From the NCBI GenBank assembly GCA_020634215.1, contig JACKCD010000012.1, positions 56,035 through 120,034 of the forward strand: 64,000 nucleotides of DNA. The letters are read 5' to 3'. The notes below the pieces were generated by a model, which worked only from the letters and a program-made list of their open reading frames with translations, was not told the DNA's origin and did no database searches. This document shows, piece by piece, positions 32,833-40,880 of this stretch. The translations under genes were made by a program, and so were the position numbers. The first letter of the stretch is position 1, and each line of letters opens with the position of its first letter. Origin of the DNA: Ardenticatenaceae bacterium. GTDB lineage: Bacteria > Chloroflexota > Anaerolineae > Promineifilales > Promineifilaceae.

Positions 32833-34197
32833 CTAAACCATCATCAACTCCGGAAAGCCAACTACTTCCCGCAAATCCACCATAAACCGCGCCGCTACCG
32901 CTCCATCCACCACGCGGTGGTCAACCGAGAGCGTCATCGTGCAAATCGGTTTCACGACAGGCTGGTCATTTTCATCTGGCATAAAGAGCCGCCGCGTGCC
33001 GCCTACCGCCAAAATCCCCACTTCGGGCGGGTTGATGATGGCCGTAAAGCGGTCAATCCCCAGCATCCCCAGGTTAGAAATGGTAAATGTCGCCCCGCCG
33101 AGGTCATCGGGGCGCAGCTTGCCGCTGCGGGCGCGCCCGGCCACCTCCCGAATCTCGCGGTTGATCTGCCCAACGCCTTTGCTAGTCACGTCGCGCACCA
33201 CGGGCACAATCAGCCCGTCGTCCAGCGCCACGGCAATGCCAATATGGACATCATCGTGCAACCAAATTTCGTCGTCGCCGAGGTGGGCGTTGAGCATCGG
33301 ATTTTGCTTTAATGCCCAAGCAACGGCTTTGGTGAGAACGGCCGTTATCGTTGCCTCTTTCTCCCCCGCCGCCACTACCCGCTTGTTCACCCGCCCCAGC
33401 AACGCCAGCAGTGCCGTCATGTCCATGTCAGCCTGGAAGGTAATGTGGGGGGCTTCCTGCATACTGCGCTGCAAGTTGTGGGCAATGGTGCGGCGCATGG
33501 GGGTGAAGGGGATGCGGTGGACGAGGGAGGAGATTGGGAGATTGGGAGATTGGGAGATTGGTGGTGCTGTGGGTATGGGCTGCTGTGCCTCGACATAAGT
33601 GAGAACATCCTGCTGTTGGATGCGGTGGTGGGGGCCGGTGCCGGAAACGGCCGTTAATTCCACCCCCTGTTCCCGCGCTACGCGCCGTGCGGCGGGCGTA
33701 GCCCGCAGTTTGCCGTTGTCTTCTGGCTGCCGGGCCAAAAACGCCGCCACATCTTGCCGCGTCACCTTGCCGCCGCTGCCCGTCCCCGCAACCTGCGCCA
33801 AATCCACCTGGTTGGCGGCGGCCATGCGGCTGGCGACGGGGGTGGCGGAGGGGGAAGGGGGGGAGGCAGGGAGATTGGAAGATTGGGAGACTTGTGCTGA
33901 GCCTTGCCGAAGCATTGGGGATTGGAGATTGGAGGTTGGTAGGGGTTCGCCGGGTTGGAGGATATAGGCAATAACGGCCGTTACCGGCACCATCTCCCCT
34001 GCCTGCGCCCGAATCCCGGCCACAATTCCTCCTGTCGGGGCTTCGACCTCCATGTTCACCTTGTCGGTTGTCACCTCCACCAGCGGGTCGCCCTCGGCCA
34101 CGGTGTCACCCTCCCCCACCAACCACTCCACAATCTGGCTCTCTTCCAGCGTAAACCCGAATTTCGGTAAAATAACTTCTTTTGCCACTTTTTTCAC
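32833..34197 (-). CDS. 2-oxo acid dehydrogenase E2 (dihydrolipoamide acyltransferase) with two subunit-binding domains
   Basis: A 454-residue E2. The N-terminal lipoyl domain (residues 1-80) has the lipoylated Lys in TTDKVNMEVEAP. Two subunit-binding domains follow, ASRMAAANQVDLAQVAGTGS (about 125-144) and ATPAARRVAREQGVELTAVS (about 165-184), each ending in a G-T-G-x-x-x-(K/R)-(I/V)-x-x-x-D-V pattern. The catalytic domain ends with LSVDHRVVDGAVAARFM, holding HxxxDG. Flexible linkers are encoded by heptamer/octamer repeats (33533-33566 and 33880-33940). Acyl specificity, pyruvate or acetoin or other, cannot be told. The start is uncertain: GTG at 34197 or 34188. Confidence 0.9.
   Translation of the reverse strand: MKKVAKEVILPKFGFTLEESQIVEWLVGEGDTVAEGDPLVEVTTDKVNMEVEAPTGGIVAGIRAQAGEMVPVTAVIAYILQPGEPLPTSNLQSPMLRQGSAQVSQSSNLPASPPSPSATPVASRMAAANQVDLAQVAGTGSGGKVTRQDVAAFLARQPEDNGKLRATPAARRVAREQGVELTAVSGTGPHHRIQQQDVLTYVEAQQPIPTAPPISQSPNLPISSLVHRIPFTPMRRTIAHNLQRSMQEAPHITFQADMDMTALLALLGRVNKRVVAAGEKEATITAVLTKAVAWALKQNPMLNAHLGDDEIWLHDDVHIGIAVALDDGLIVPVVRDVTSKGVGQINREIREVAGRARSGKLRPDDLGGATFTISNLGMLGIDRFTAIINPPEVGILAVGGTRRLFMPDENDQPVVKPICTMTLSVDHRVVDGAVAARFMVDLREVVGFPELMMV
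33533..33566. repeat. GGGAGATT repeat inside the E2 gene linker
   Basis: Four tandem GGGAGATT units lie in frame inside the E2 gene and encode the linker peptide S-P-N-L-P-I-S-Q repeated twice. The unit is the same as in the intergenic hairpins, but the inverted partner arm is absent here. A second, more mixed stretch at 33880-33940 encodes the other linker. Confidence 0.85.
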
Positions 34198-34270
34198 CAG
34201 TAACCAGTAACCAGTAACCAATAACCAGTAACCTACGTCACTGATTACCGATTACCGATTACCGATTACT
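34190..34270. repeat. Heptamer repeats AGTAACC then GATTACC
   Basis: AGTAACC units (34199-34232) are followed by GATTACC units (34242-34268). The two arms are only partly complementary, unlike most other loci. It fills the spacer between E1 beta and E2 and overlaps possible E2 start codons. Confidence 0.8.
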
Positions 34271-34271
34271 T

Positions 34272-35282
34272 CTAAAATTCCCCTCGCGCCAGCCGCCGCG
34301 CTTCATCCACAATATTTTCCACCTGCGGCACGGTGTGGTATTCCAGCGTGCGGTTATAAGGAATGGGAATATCCAGCCCTGCCAAACGGCGCACTGGCGC
34401 ATCAAGGTAATCAAACGCCTCGCTTTCAGCAATCCGCGCCACAATTTCGCCGCCAAAACCACCCGTTTTCACCGCCTCATGCACCACCAGTGCCTTGCCC
34501 GTCTTCTTTACCGAGGCCACAATCGGTGCGTCATCTAAGGGGCTAAGGGTGCGCGGGTCAATCACTTCCAGTTCAATCCCCTCTTTTGCCAGCGTTTCCG
34601 CCGCCTCCAACGCCCGTGGCACCATAATCGAGGTGGCAACCACGGTCACATCCCGCCCCTGGCGCACCACCTTGGTTTGGCTCAGCGGTACGGTGTACAT
34701 CTCCTCCGGCACGTGGCCTTTGGTGCGGTAAAGCAGCTTGTGTTCCACAAAAATGACCGGGTTATCGTCGTCAATGGCCGCTAGCAGCAGCCCTTTGGCA
34801 TCGTAGGGGGTGCTAGGCATGACAACCTTTAGCCCCGGCACGTGGACAAACCAGTTTTCCAGGCTTTCGGAATGCTGTGCTGCCGCCCCTGTGCCTGCCC
34901 CGCCGGGCATCCGCAGCACCATTGGCACAGTGGCCTTGCCGCCAAACATAAACCGTATTTTGGCTGCTTGCAGCACCAACTGCTCCATGCTGATGGTGAC
35001 AAAATCCATAAACTGGATTTCACCCACTGGCCGCATTCCGGCCACGGCCGCCCCCACGCACGCCCCGGCAATCCCCGCTTCGGAAATGGGCGTATCGCGC
35101 ACCCGCGCCTCGCCAAACTCCTCCACCATGCCGGCCGTCACGCCAAACGCCCCGCCATACACGCCAATATCTTCGCCGATAAGAAAAACGCGGTCATCGG
35201 CTCGCATCTTTTGCGTCAGTGCCTCGCGCAGCGCCTCTACATAGGTCAATTCTCGCATTGTGCCGTTGTTCATATTAGGCAT
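34272..35282 (-). CDS. 2-oxo acid / pyruvate dehydrogenase E1 beta subunit
   Basis: A 336-residue beta subunit of a thiamine-diphosphate-dependent dehydrogenase. Family patterns include VFLIGEDIGVYGGAFGVTAG (residues 31-50), DTPISEAGIAGACVGAAVAG (about 63-82) and the C-terminal VVHEAVKTGGFGGEIVARI. With E1 alpha it decarboxylates a 2-oxo acid (or acetoin) and passes the acyl unit to E2. Its ATG at 35282 overlaps the end of E1 alpha and has GAGGGGG just upstream; a second ATG at 35273 is possible. An E3 dehydrogenase gene is not in the window. Confidence 0.93.
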   Translation of the reverse strand: MPNMNNGTMRELTYVEALREALTQKMRADDRVFLIGEDIGVYGGAFGVTAGMVEEFGEARVRDTPISEAGIAGACVGAAVAGMRPVGEIQFMDFVTISMEQLVLQAAKIRFMFGGKATVPMVLRMPGGAGTGAAAQHSESLENWFVHVPGLKVVMPSTPYDAKGLLLAAIDDDNPVIFVEHKLLYRTKGHVPEEMYTVPLSQTKVVRQGRDVTVVATSIMVPRALEAAETLAKEGIELEVIDPRTLSPLDDAPIVASVKKTGKALVVHEAVKTGGFGGEIVARIAESEAFDYLDAPVRRLAGLDIPIPYNRTLEYHTVPQVENIVDEARRLARGEF

Positions 35283-36252
35283 ATACCCCCTCTAGAATGG
35301 TGCTTAGGTCTGGTTCAGGGCTGGCTTGGGCAAAGGAAACGGCCGTTTCAATCAACCCCTCCGCCTCCTTCCACAACGCCCCAACCTGCTCATCGGTCAG
35401 GCTCAACCAACTGGCAAAGCGAGGAATCGGGTCACGATCTTGCCACTCGCGCACCTCCTCACGGGTGCGGTACGCCTGGCGGTCGCTCTTAGAATGACCG
35501 CGCCAGCGATAGGTCAGGCATTCAATCAGCGTTGGCCCTTCGCCCGCCTGCGCCCGTGCTTTGGCCTCTTTAACGGCTTCATAAACAGCGGCCACATCAT
35601 TGCCATCCACCGTCACCCCCGGAATACCATAGGCGCACCCCCGCTGGCTAATCCGCTCGATGTTGAAGGCTCGTTCCACCGACATAGACATCGCATACTG
35701 GTTGTTTTCGCACAAATAAATAATGGGCAGCTTCCAAATGCTCGCCATGTTGAGCGATTCATGGAACGCCCCCTCATTGGTTGCGCCATCGCCAAAGACC
35801 ACCATCACTACCTGATCGGTCTGGCGAAACTGAATGCTCAACCCGACCCCCACGGCAATGGGAACACCCCCGGCGACAATGCCGTTGGCTCCCAAATTGT
35901 TGGCCTCTACGTCGGCAATGTGCATGGAACCGCCGCGCCCGCGACAGTAACCCGTTTCCTTGCCCATAAATTCAGCCATCATGCGGTCAGGGGTACTCCC
36001 CCAGGCCAGGCAGTGGCCGTGGCCGCGATGGGTGTTGAGCAGGTAATCGTTACGGGTGAGGGCGGCGGAGGCCCCAACGGCCGTTCCTTCCTGCCCAATA
36101 GACAAATGCATGGTTCCATGCACCAGCCCCAGCGAATACAAATCCTGCGCTTTCTCTTCAAACCGCCGAATCGTCATCATCTGCCGCAGCAACGTGCGAC
36201 CGCGCTCCCCACCAATTTCTGCTACACTTGTTTGAGCCATCGTGTCTACCAC
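35275..36252 (-). CDS. 2-oxo acid / pyruvate dehydrogenase E1 alpha subunit
   Basis: A 325-residue alpha subunit. The thiamine-diphosphate motif runs from VVMVFGDGATNEGAFHESLN (about residues 149-168) to IYLCENNQYAMS (about 176-187), and the phosphorylation-loop-like YRWRGHSKSD region is near residue 250. The short single-domain form and its pairing with a beta gene fit pyruvate, acetoin or branched-chain dehydrogenases. AGGAGG precedes the GTG at 36252; an ATG at 36240 is an alternative. It is the first gene after the repeat spacer within the polyol array. Confidence 0.93.
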   Translation of the reverse strand: MVDTMAQTSVAEIGGERGRTLLRQMMTIRRFEEKAQDLYSLGLVHGTMHLSIGQEGTAVGASAALTRNDYLLNTHRGHGHCLAWGSTPDRMMAEFMGKETGYCRGRGGSMHIADVEANNLGANGIVAGGVPIAVGVGLSIQFRQTDQVVMVVFGDGATNEGAFHESLNMASIWKLPIIYLCENNQYAMSMSVERAFNIERISQRGCAYGIPGVTVDGNDVAAVYEAVKEAKARAQAGEGPTLIECLTYRWRGHSKSDRQAYRTREEVREWQDRDPIPRFASWLSLTDEQVGALWKEAEGLIETAVSFAQASPEPDLSTILEGVYA

Positions 36253-36482
36253 GCCGCCTCCTTTTAAAGAATAGGACGCTGATTCCCCTGATTCTCCTGA
36301 TCAGGAAAATCAGCGCCCCATTTTCTTTGCAATGCTGTTCTAGTCAGCAAACAGGTAAACGAATAGAACGCAAGCGGTTATGGCTTACAATTCAACATAC
36401 TCTGGCTACAACGTTCTGCCTGTTGTTTGCTGCACCAACACGCCACACCAAGATGTGCAGCTCTGTTCAAATGGCTCCCCGC
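36253..36482. repeat. Spacer with a compact GGACGCAGATT-type element
   Basis: At 36272-36322 GGACGCTGATTCCCCTGATT faces ATCAGGAAAATCAGCGCCCC, forming a hairpin of the same family as 26236 and 63893 but without the internal part. The rest (36330-36480) has a short open frame on the plus strand that overlaps the aldolase-like gene and is not supported. Because this spacer interrupts the array, E1 alpha may have its own promoter here. Confidence 0.75.
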
Positions 36483-37106
36483 CTAATTATTCATCGCCAA
36501 TGTTGCCCGGCACCAATGTGCCACGGTTTCGGCGCGGGCAATGGCCTGACCCAGGCTGGCGGCGGTTGTGATTAACCCCACGCCAGCCACTAGCACGACA
36601 TCATGGGCAACCAAGGCAGCAGCTACATTGTCGGGTGCGGTGAGGATGGGGGCAGAAACGGCCGTTTCTACATCTGACCACACCTTCCCATCCGGCAGCC
36701 ACCCCAGCGCCGCCAGCCGCAGCACCGCCACTGGCTGGCACAACAGCACCGCCCGCGCCTCCGTCGCCGCATACACCCGCCGGTGCCAATCCACCCGTTC
36801 CGGCAGCGCCTGCTTGCCCACAAACCACTCCCGGTTCTGCGCCGCAATCACCAAATTTTCTTCTTCAAGCTGCGGCCACCAGCAGTGGCGTTCCGTAATC
36901 AAAAATTTGTCCGCTATCAGCCGCACGCTAGCCTCGGCCAGCATCCCCGTCACCACCCCCTGCTGCGCTGCCGCTCGGCAATCGGCCACAAACTGCTGCC
37001 GCAGCTTACGCGGAGCCATCGCCTCCCGCACCGACCCCCGAATGCCGCGCTGCTCATTAACCCGCCGCACCAGGTTGTTGGTAATGCGCTGATAGGCCTC
37101 TAGCAT
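36483..37106 (-). CDS. Class II aldolase/adducin-like protein lacking zinc histidines
   Basis: A 207-residue protein that follows the class II aldolase/adducin layout: an N-terminal helix region, GMLAEASVRLIADKFLIT (about residues 54-71, matching the S-G-N-x-S-x-R region), HRRVYAATEARAVLLCQPVA (about 108-127, where aldolases have H-x-H after the A-V-V strand) and a C-terminal HDVVLVAGVGLITTAASLGQ (in aldolases a His-Gly). The three zinc histidines are thus replaced by Leu/Cys/Gln and Val/Gly. It is probably not an active aldolase of the known type. The assignment is by pattern and needs profile support. Neighbours point to polyol metabolism. Confidence 0.5.
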   Translation of the reverse strand: MLEAYQRITNNLVRRVNEQRGIRGSVREAMAPRKLRQQFVADCRAAAQQGVVTGMLAEASVRLIADKFLITERHCWWPQLEEENLVIAAQNREWFVGKQALPERVDWHRRVYAATEARAVLLCQPVAVLRLAALGWLPDGKVWSDVETAVSAPILTAPDNVAAALVAHDVVLVAGVGLITTAASLGQAIARAETVAHWCRATLAMNN

Positions 37107-37107
37107 T

Positions 37108-37172
37108 TTTTAATGTAGCAAGTAGCAAGTTACAGGTAGCAGGTACTTGCCACTTGTTACTTGCTACTTGTA
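37108..37172. repeat. Heptamer-repeat hairpin, unit AAGTAGC / GCTACTT
   Basis: GTAGCAAGTAGCAAGTTAC and AGGTAGCAGGTAC on the left face ACTTGCC, ACTTGTT, ACTTGCT, ACTTGTA units on the right. The stop codon of the SAF-domain dehydrogenase (TAG, 37164-37166 on the minus strand) is part of a repeat unit. Confidence 0.85.
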
Positions 37173-38489
37173 CCCTAACAGCCGATCCTGCTGCCGCCGC
37201 AGCCGTACAATCGCCTGCTGCTCGTTCAAAACCACGTCGCTGTAGCGCAGCGGTTCTCCCTTTGCCACGGAGTTAACCAGTTCAGCCCCGACAGCCAAAC
37301 CTAGTGGAAGCAGGTCTTCGGGTTGAGAAACGGCCGTTTTTTCAATCATGCCATACACCGTATACCCACCCAGCGCATCCACCCGTTCGCCCGGCTGCAA
37401 ATCCCGCTTTGCCACGGCAATTGTTTCCGCAACCGGCCGTTTAAACGTCGCCAGCGTCTCCCGCCGATCCAACACCACATTCGCCACCGTAATCGGCGTT
37501 TCCAAATTCGCCAAATGATACGGCCGATACAGCGCCCAATACCCCCCGTGTCCATTCAGCCGTAAATAGTTCAAATCCGTAATAATTTTTGGCTGGTCGG
37601 TAGTGATAATCACAAATACCCCCGGGGCCACATCCCCCACCGCATAATCCACTGCTCCCCTGCCGTCCAAAATCCCCCCATCAGCACGCGGCACAAACAC
37701 TTTGGGCAGTTCTTTCACCGAGCAATTTGGCCCGTGCGCCCCGCGCACCTCCGGCGCATATCCCGTGGCGTTGCCAATCGAGGTCATTTCCACCATTGTC
37801 TTGGTGCCATCTACAAACGAGGCCAACATCTTGGCACTCATGTGCTGCGCCAGTGCCTTGGCCGCCACGTGGTCGGGGTTTGCCTCGCGGTTCAGCGGGT
37901 TATTTTTCCCCTTCCCCACCATCACAATCTCAAACCCCAGCGCATCGGCAAAATCAAACATTTCCTTGATGCTGCCCGGCTCATCTCCCGCCGCCAGCGA
38001 GTAAACCACACCCGCCTCTTCCGCCATCTGTGCCAGCAAATAGCCAATGGTGGCATCTGCCTCCACATTCATGTTCACAACATGCTTCCCCGCCCGAATT
38101 GCTGCCTCGCAAACAAACGCCCCCACCTCCGGCACGCCGGTAGACTCCACAATCACGTCCAGATTGTCAATTTGCACCAGCAAATCGGCCGAATGGGTGG
38201 CAACCCGCTTACCGGCCGCTATCACCTCATTGGCTTTGCCAACTGGATCGCTATCACTTTCTTCGACACATACGACGAGATCGGCCGGCACGCTAGCTTC
38301 TCCAAAAGCAGCTTGGGCGCGATTGGGCACCACATCAGCCACCGCTACCGCCCGCATCCCGTCCATGCGCTCCATTTGGCTCATCAGCCCAGTGCCCATC
38401 TGCCCCGCACCAACAAGCCCCACTCGAATTGGCCCATGTTCTTGGGCATACGCCTGCAATCGTTGGCGTAAACTTCTCATGCCTTTCAT
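37164..38489 (-). CDS. SAF-domain NAD(P)-dependent dehydrogenase (COG4091-like)
   Basis: A 441-residue protein. The N-terminal Rossmann motif is IRVGLVGAGQMGTGLMSQME (residues 21-40), followed by a homoserine-dehydrogenase-like domain with VIVESTGVPEVGAFVCEAAI and HVVNMNVEADATIGYLL. The C-terminal ~90 residues resemble a SAF domain (TIAVAKRDLQPGERVDALGG). This is the COG4091 type, annotated as predicted homoserine dehydrogenases; members in carbohydrate gene clusters act on sugar or polyol derivatives. Its start overlaps the stop of the EIIA gene by the ATGA arrangement, tying it to glucitol-type PTS uptake. A second ATG at 38480 is better spaced from AAGGAG. Confidence 0.82.
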   Translation of the reverse strand: MKGMRSLRQRLQAYAQEHGPIRVGLVGAGQMGTGLMSQMERMDGMRAVAVADVVPNRAQAAFGEASVPADLVVCVEESDSDPVGKANEVIAAGKRVATHSADLLVQIDNLDVIVESTGVPEVGAFVCEAAIRAGKHVVNMNVEADATIGYLLAQMAEEAGVVYSLAAGDEPGSIKEMFDFADALGFEIVMVGKGKNNPLNREANPDHVAAKALAQHMSAKMLASFVDGTKTMVEMTSIGNATGYAPEVRGAHGPNCSVKELPKVFVPRADGGILDGRGAVDYAVGDVAPGVFVIITTDQPKIITDLNYLRLNGHGGYWALYRPYHLANLETPITVANVVLDRRETLATFKRPVAETIAVAKRDLQPGERVDALGGYTVYGMIEKTAVSQPEDLLPLGLAVGAELVNSVAKGEPLRYSDVVLNEQQAIVRLRRQQDRLLGYK

Positions 38490-38848
38490 TCTCCTTCTAC
38501 ACGAACTTTTGTCCCGACTTCAATCGCAGGCAGAGCTTTCAATTCCACACATACATCACCTGGCATTTCTACTTCGGTCTCGCCATTCACTTTGACAACC
38601 AAATGACCCAAATTTGCCAGGTTCGCGTTAGCGACTTCGCCTACGGCTAACACGCGAAAGCTTGTCGCATCAAACCAAACCTCATCGCCTGGCTGCACCA
38701 GGGCTTGTAATGTTTGCCCATCATGCAAAATGGCAAACTCAGCCAATTCTTCCGGCGCATTTTGCCCAAAAAGAACGATGATGTTGTAATCTAGAAAATC
38801 GGACACCAGCGGCCCAATAGCCGTAACGGTCGCCTCATACTTGACCAT
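38486..38848 (-). CDS. srlB: PTS glucitol/sorbitol-type EIIA component
   Basis: A 120-residue EIIA of the glucitol family: VTAIGPLVSDFLDYNIIVLF (residues 8-27) and ILHDGQTLQALVQPGDEVWF (about 42-61), whose conserved His is the phosphate carrier between HPr and EIIB. Length and pattern agree with SrlB/GutB. It directly follows the EIIB gene and overlaps the dehydrogenase gene. The symbol is given by family; the sugar may not be sorbitol. Confidence 0.88.
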   Translation of the reverse strand: MVKYEATVTAIGPLVSDFLDYNIIVLFGQNAPEELAEFAILHDGQTLQALVQPGDEVWFDATSFRVLAVGEVANANLANLGHLVVKVNGETEVEMPGDVCVELKALPAIEVGTKVRVEGE

Positions 38849-39391
38849 CTAGCCTCCAAACAAACGGCCGAAAAGCCCTTTCTTCTTAGGCTCCTCAACG
38901 GCCTCCTGAACCTCGGCTTCAGCTTTTTCAACCACGGCTTCAACTTTCTCTTCTACGGCCGGCGCTGGCGTTTCATCTACTGCGGTATCATCAACTTCGG
39001 CCGTTACCCAATCTCCAACCACTTCAATATCATCTACAGACACACCAGACACAAAAATGTCGGCCTTGATGTAGCGAAATAGCGGGCCAGATGGTTTGGT
39101 CGCATGAATATCAACCGTCATTACCCCTTTCATCGGGTAAACGCCTACTCGCGCTGTGCCCCCACAATCAATAACAGCCACCGCAATTTGGTCAAAATCA
39201 CGCTTCGAGCTAAACCCATCAAACGCTGTTCCCCCCGACAGCTCCGCAATCCGGGCAGCAACAGGATGAATACCACCACCTGTTACGCAGTAGATATAAT
39301 CTTTACCCGGCTTTGGCTCAATCTCCAGTGGACCGCCCCAACCACGCTTGCCCGCCTTGATTCTAACTTTGCGATACTTTTTTTCAGACAT
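38849..39391 (-). CDS. srlE: PTS glucitol/sorbitol-type EIIB component with acidic tail
   Basis: A 180-residue protein equal to the N-terminal EIIB part of E. coli SrlE. It has GWGGPLEIEPKPGKDYIYCV and TGGGIHPVAARIAELSGGTA, with the phosphorylated Cys in YIYCVTGGG (about residue 33). Unlike SrlE it is not fused to its EIIC' part. The last ~65 residues are an acidic Ala/Glu/Val-rich linker ending KKKGLFGRLFGG, which looks like an amphipathic membrane-binding helix. The start is at ATG 39391 after AGAGG; an upstream frame to 39484 lacks family sequence. Confidence 0.85.
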   Translation of the reverse strand: MSEKKYRKVRIKAGKRGWGGPLEIEPKPGKDYIYCVTGGGIHPVAARIAELSGGTAFDGFSSKRDFDQIAVAVIDCGGTARVGVYPMKGVMTVDIHATKPSGPLFRYIKADIFVSGVSVDDIEVVGDWVTAEVDDTAVDETPAPAVEEKVEAVVEKAEAEVQEAVEEPKKKGLFGRLFGG

Positions 39392-39607
39392 ACGCCACCT
39401 CTTGGCAAAGCTAACGAGAGAAGGTGAATAGTAATCAGGTATTCCCTGACCACTATCCACTTGCTCCTCATCTTTGCTTAACAAACGCTAAGCATTTGCC
39501 ACTAGTACGACCTGGCGGTCGTGCTTGTACTATAATTCACAAGTAACCACTAGGGATAGGGATAGAGGGTCACGCCAATAACGCTCTATCCTTACCCCAT
39601 CTCTCAA

Positions 39608-40150
39608 TTAAGCATATAAGCCAATGCTGGCAATGAAAGCCAAAATCACGGAGACTGGCCCAGTAATCAGGCGGGAGAATAAGATTGCGGGTACACCGAT
39701 TTCTACAGTTTCTGGTTCTGCTTCACCCAGTGCCAAACCAACAGGGATAAAGTCGCAACCTACCTGCGGATTGATAGCAAAGAGTGCTGGCAGCGCATAG
39801 CTGGCAGGAATAGAGCCATTGGCAATGAGCGTGCTGCCTAACAGCGTACCGACGACTTGGGCAATAACCGCGCCGGGGCCAAGCAGGGGTGAAAGAATCG
39901 GAATGGCGCAAATCAAAGAGATAATAATCAACCCAACCAGGCTACCGGCCAATGGTGCCAAGGCATTTGCAATCAAATCACCAATACCTGTTTTGAGAAT
40001 AATACCAATGACAAGCGCGATAAAGGCCATAAACGGCAGGATGTTTACCAATACCTGATCGATTGACTCACGACCAGCTTGATATAGTGCCCCAACAACA
40101 CCCCCAACACTACGACCCATGTTTACCAGGAATTTATTTAAACCTTCCAT
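39608..40150 (-). CDS. srlE: PTS glucitol/sorbitol-type EIIC' component (C-terminal part of SrlE)
   Basis: A 180-residue membrane protein equal to the C-terminal half of SrlE. It has LVNILPFMAFIALVIGIILK (residues about 34-53), IPILSPLLGPGAVIAQVVGT (about 84-103) and NPQVGCDFIPVGLALGEAEP (about 127-146), with four or so membrane helices. It forms the sugar channel with EIIC. In E. coli it is fused to EIIB; here it is a separate gene preceding EIIB, with a 217-base gap that includes a small hairpin (39550-39600). Confidence 0.88.
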   Translation of the reverse strand: MEGLNKFLVNMGRSVGGVVGALYQAGRESIDQVLVNILPFMAFIALVIGIILKTGIGDLIANALAPLAGSLVGLIIISLICAIPILSPLLGPGAVIAQVVGTLLGSTLIANGSIPASYALPALFAINPQVGCDFIPVGLALGEAEPETVEIGVPAILFSRLITGPVSVILAFIASIGLYA

Positions 40151-40168
40151 TTCTATCCTCCTTTTAGT

Positions 40169-40720
40169 TTAGGCAGTGGCGGCTTCGCCAGCTTCACGAC
40201 GTGCCCACATGATGGCGGTAATGCGTTCGGTGACGATACCCCGGATAAAGATGACGACTAGGCCAACGAGCAGGTAGCGCACAGCCAACGGCACAACAGA
40301 CAGACCCTGTGCCTCAATACCAGCCGCAATACCTAGCCAGACAAATAGTTCACCAGGGTTGATGTGGGGGAAGATGCCTGTGGGGGGATGAACGTAAGAA
40401 ACGGCCGCATCGTAGAACGCTGGCTTATATTTTTCCGGCAAGAAGCGCCCCATGGTGTAAGCCATCGGGTTAGTCAAAAAGAAAACGGAAAGGAATGGCA
40501 AAACAATGTAGCGCACTGGGTAGTAAGCAAGGCCAGGACGAGCCGCCCATTCACCTACTTTCTCGATCCGATCCGCGCCAATGAGAGCGATCAGGGCATT
40601 TACGCCCGTCAGCAAGATGATCAGCAAGGGCACAATGCCTGTGACCAAGGATACAAATACGCTTGCGCCTTGTTGGAATAGTCCAATGAACCATTCAGCG
40701 GCAACAACTAAAGCATTCAT
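40169..40720 (-). CDS. srlA: PTS glucitol/sorbitol-type EIIC component
   Basis: A 183-residue membrane protein matching E. coli SrlA along its length: AEWFIGLFQQGASVFVSLVT (residues 8-27), NALIALIGADRIEKVGEWAA, LTNPMAYTMGRFLPEKYKPA (about 85-104) and IFPHINPGELFVWLGIAAGI (about 121-140). It binds and moves the polyol across the membrane. The ATG at 40720 is preferred because of GAGGAGGT ten bases upstream and by comparison with SrlA. Confidence 0.92.
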   Translation of the reverse strand: MNALVVAAEWFIGLFQQGASVFVSLVTGIVPLLIILLTGVNALIALIGADRIEKVGEWAARPGLAYYPVRYIVLPFLSVFFLTNPMAYTMGRFLPEKYKPAFYDAAVSYVHPPTGIFPHINPGELFVWLGIAAGIEAQGLSVVPLAVRYLLVGLVVIFIRGIVTERITAIMWARREAGEAATA

Positions 40721-40880
40721 AACTTTCAAGACCTCCTCGGGTAAACCATAAACGTTAATAAGCAAAACAAAATGATAATAAGTTGGTTGGCAATCGGACG
40801 ATAAAAACCTCCTTTTTAGACGATTGGGGATTGCAGAATCCCAAACATTTTGCGTGCTTAACTGGGCGGGTCGTGCCTAA

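Noticed and set aside
36380..36571. Possible 63-residue gene on the plus strand
   Set aside because: It overlaps the supported aldolase-like gene on the other strand by ~90 bases and has no recognisable features.
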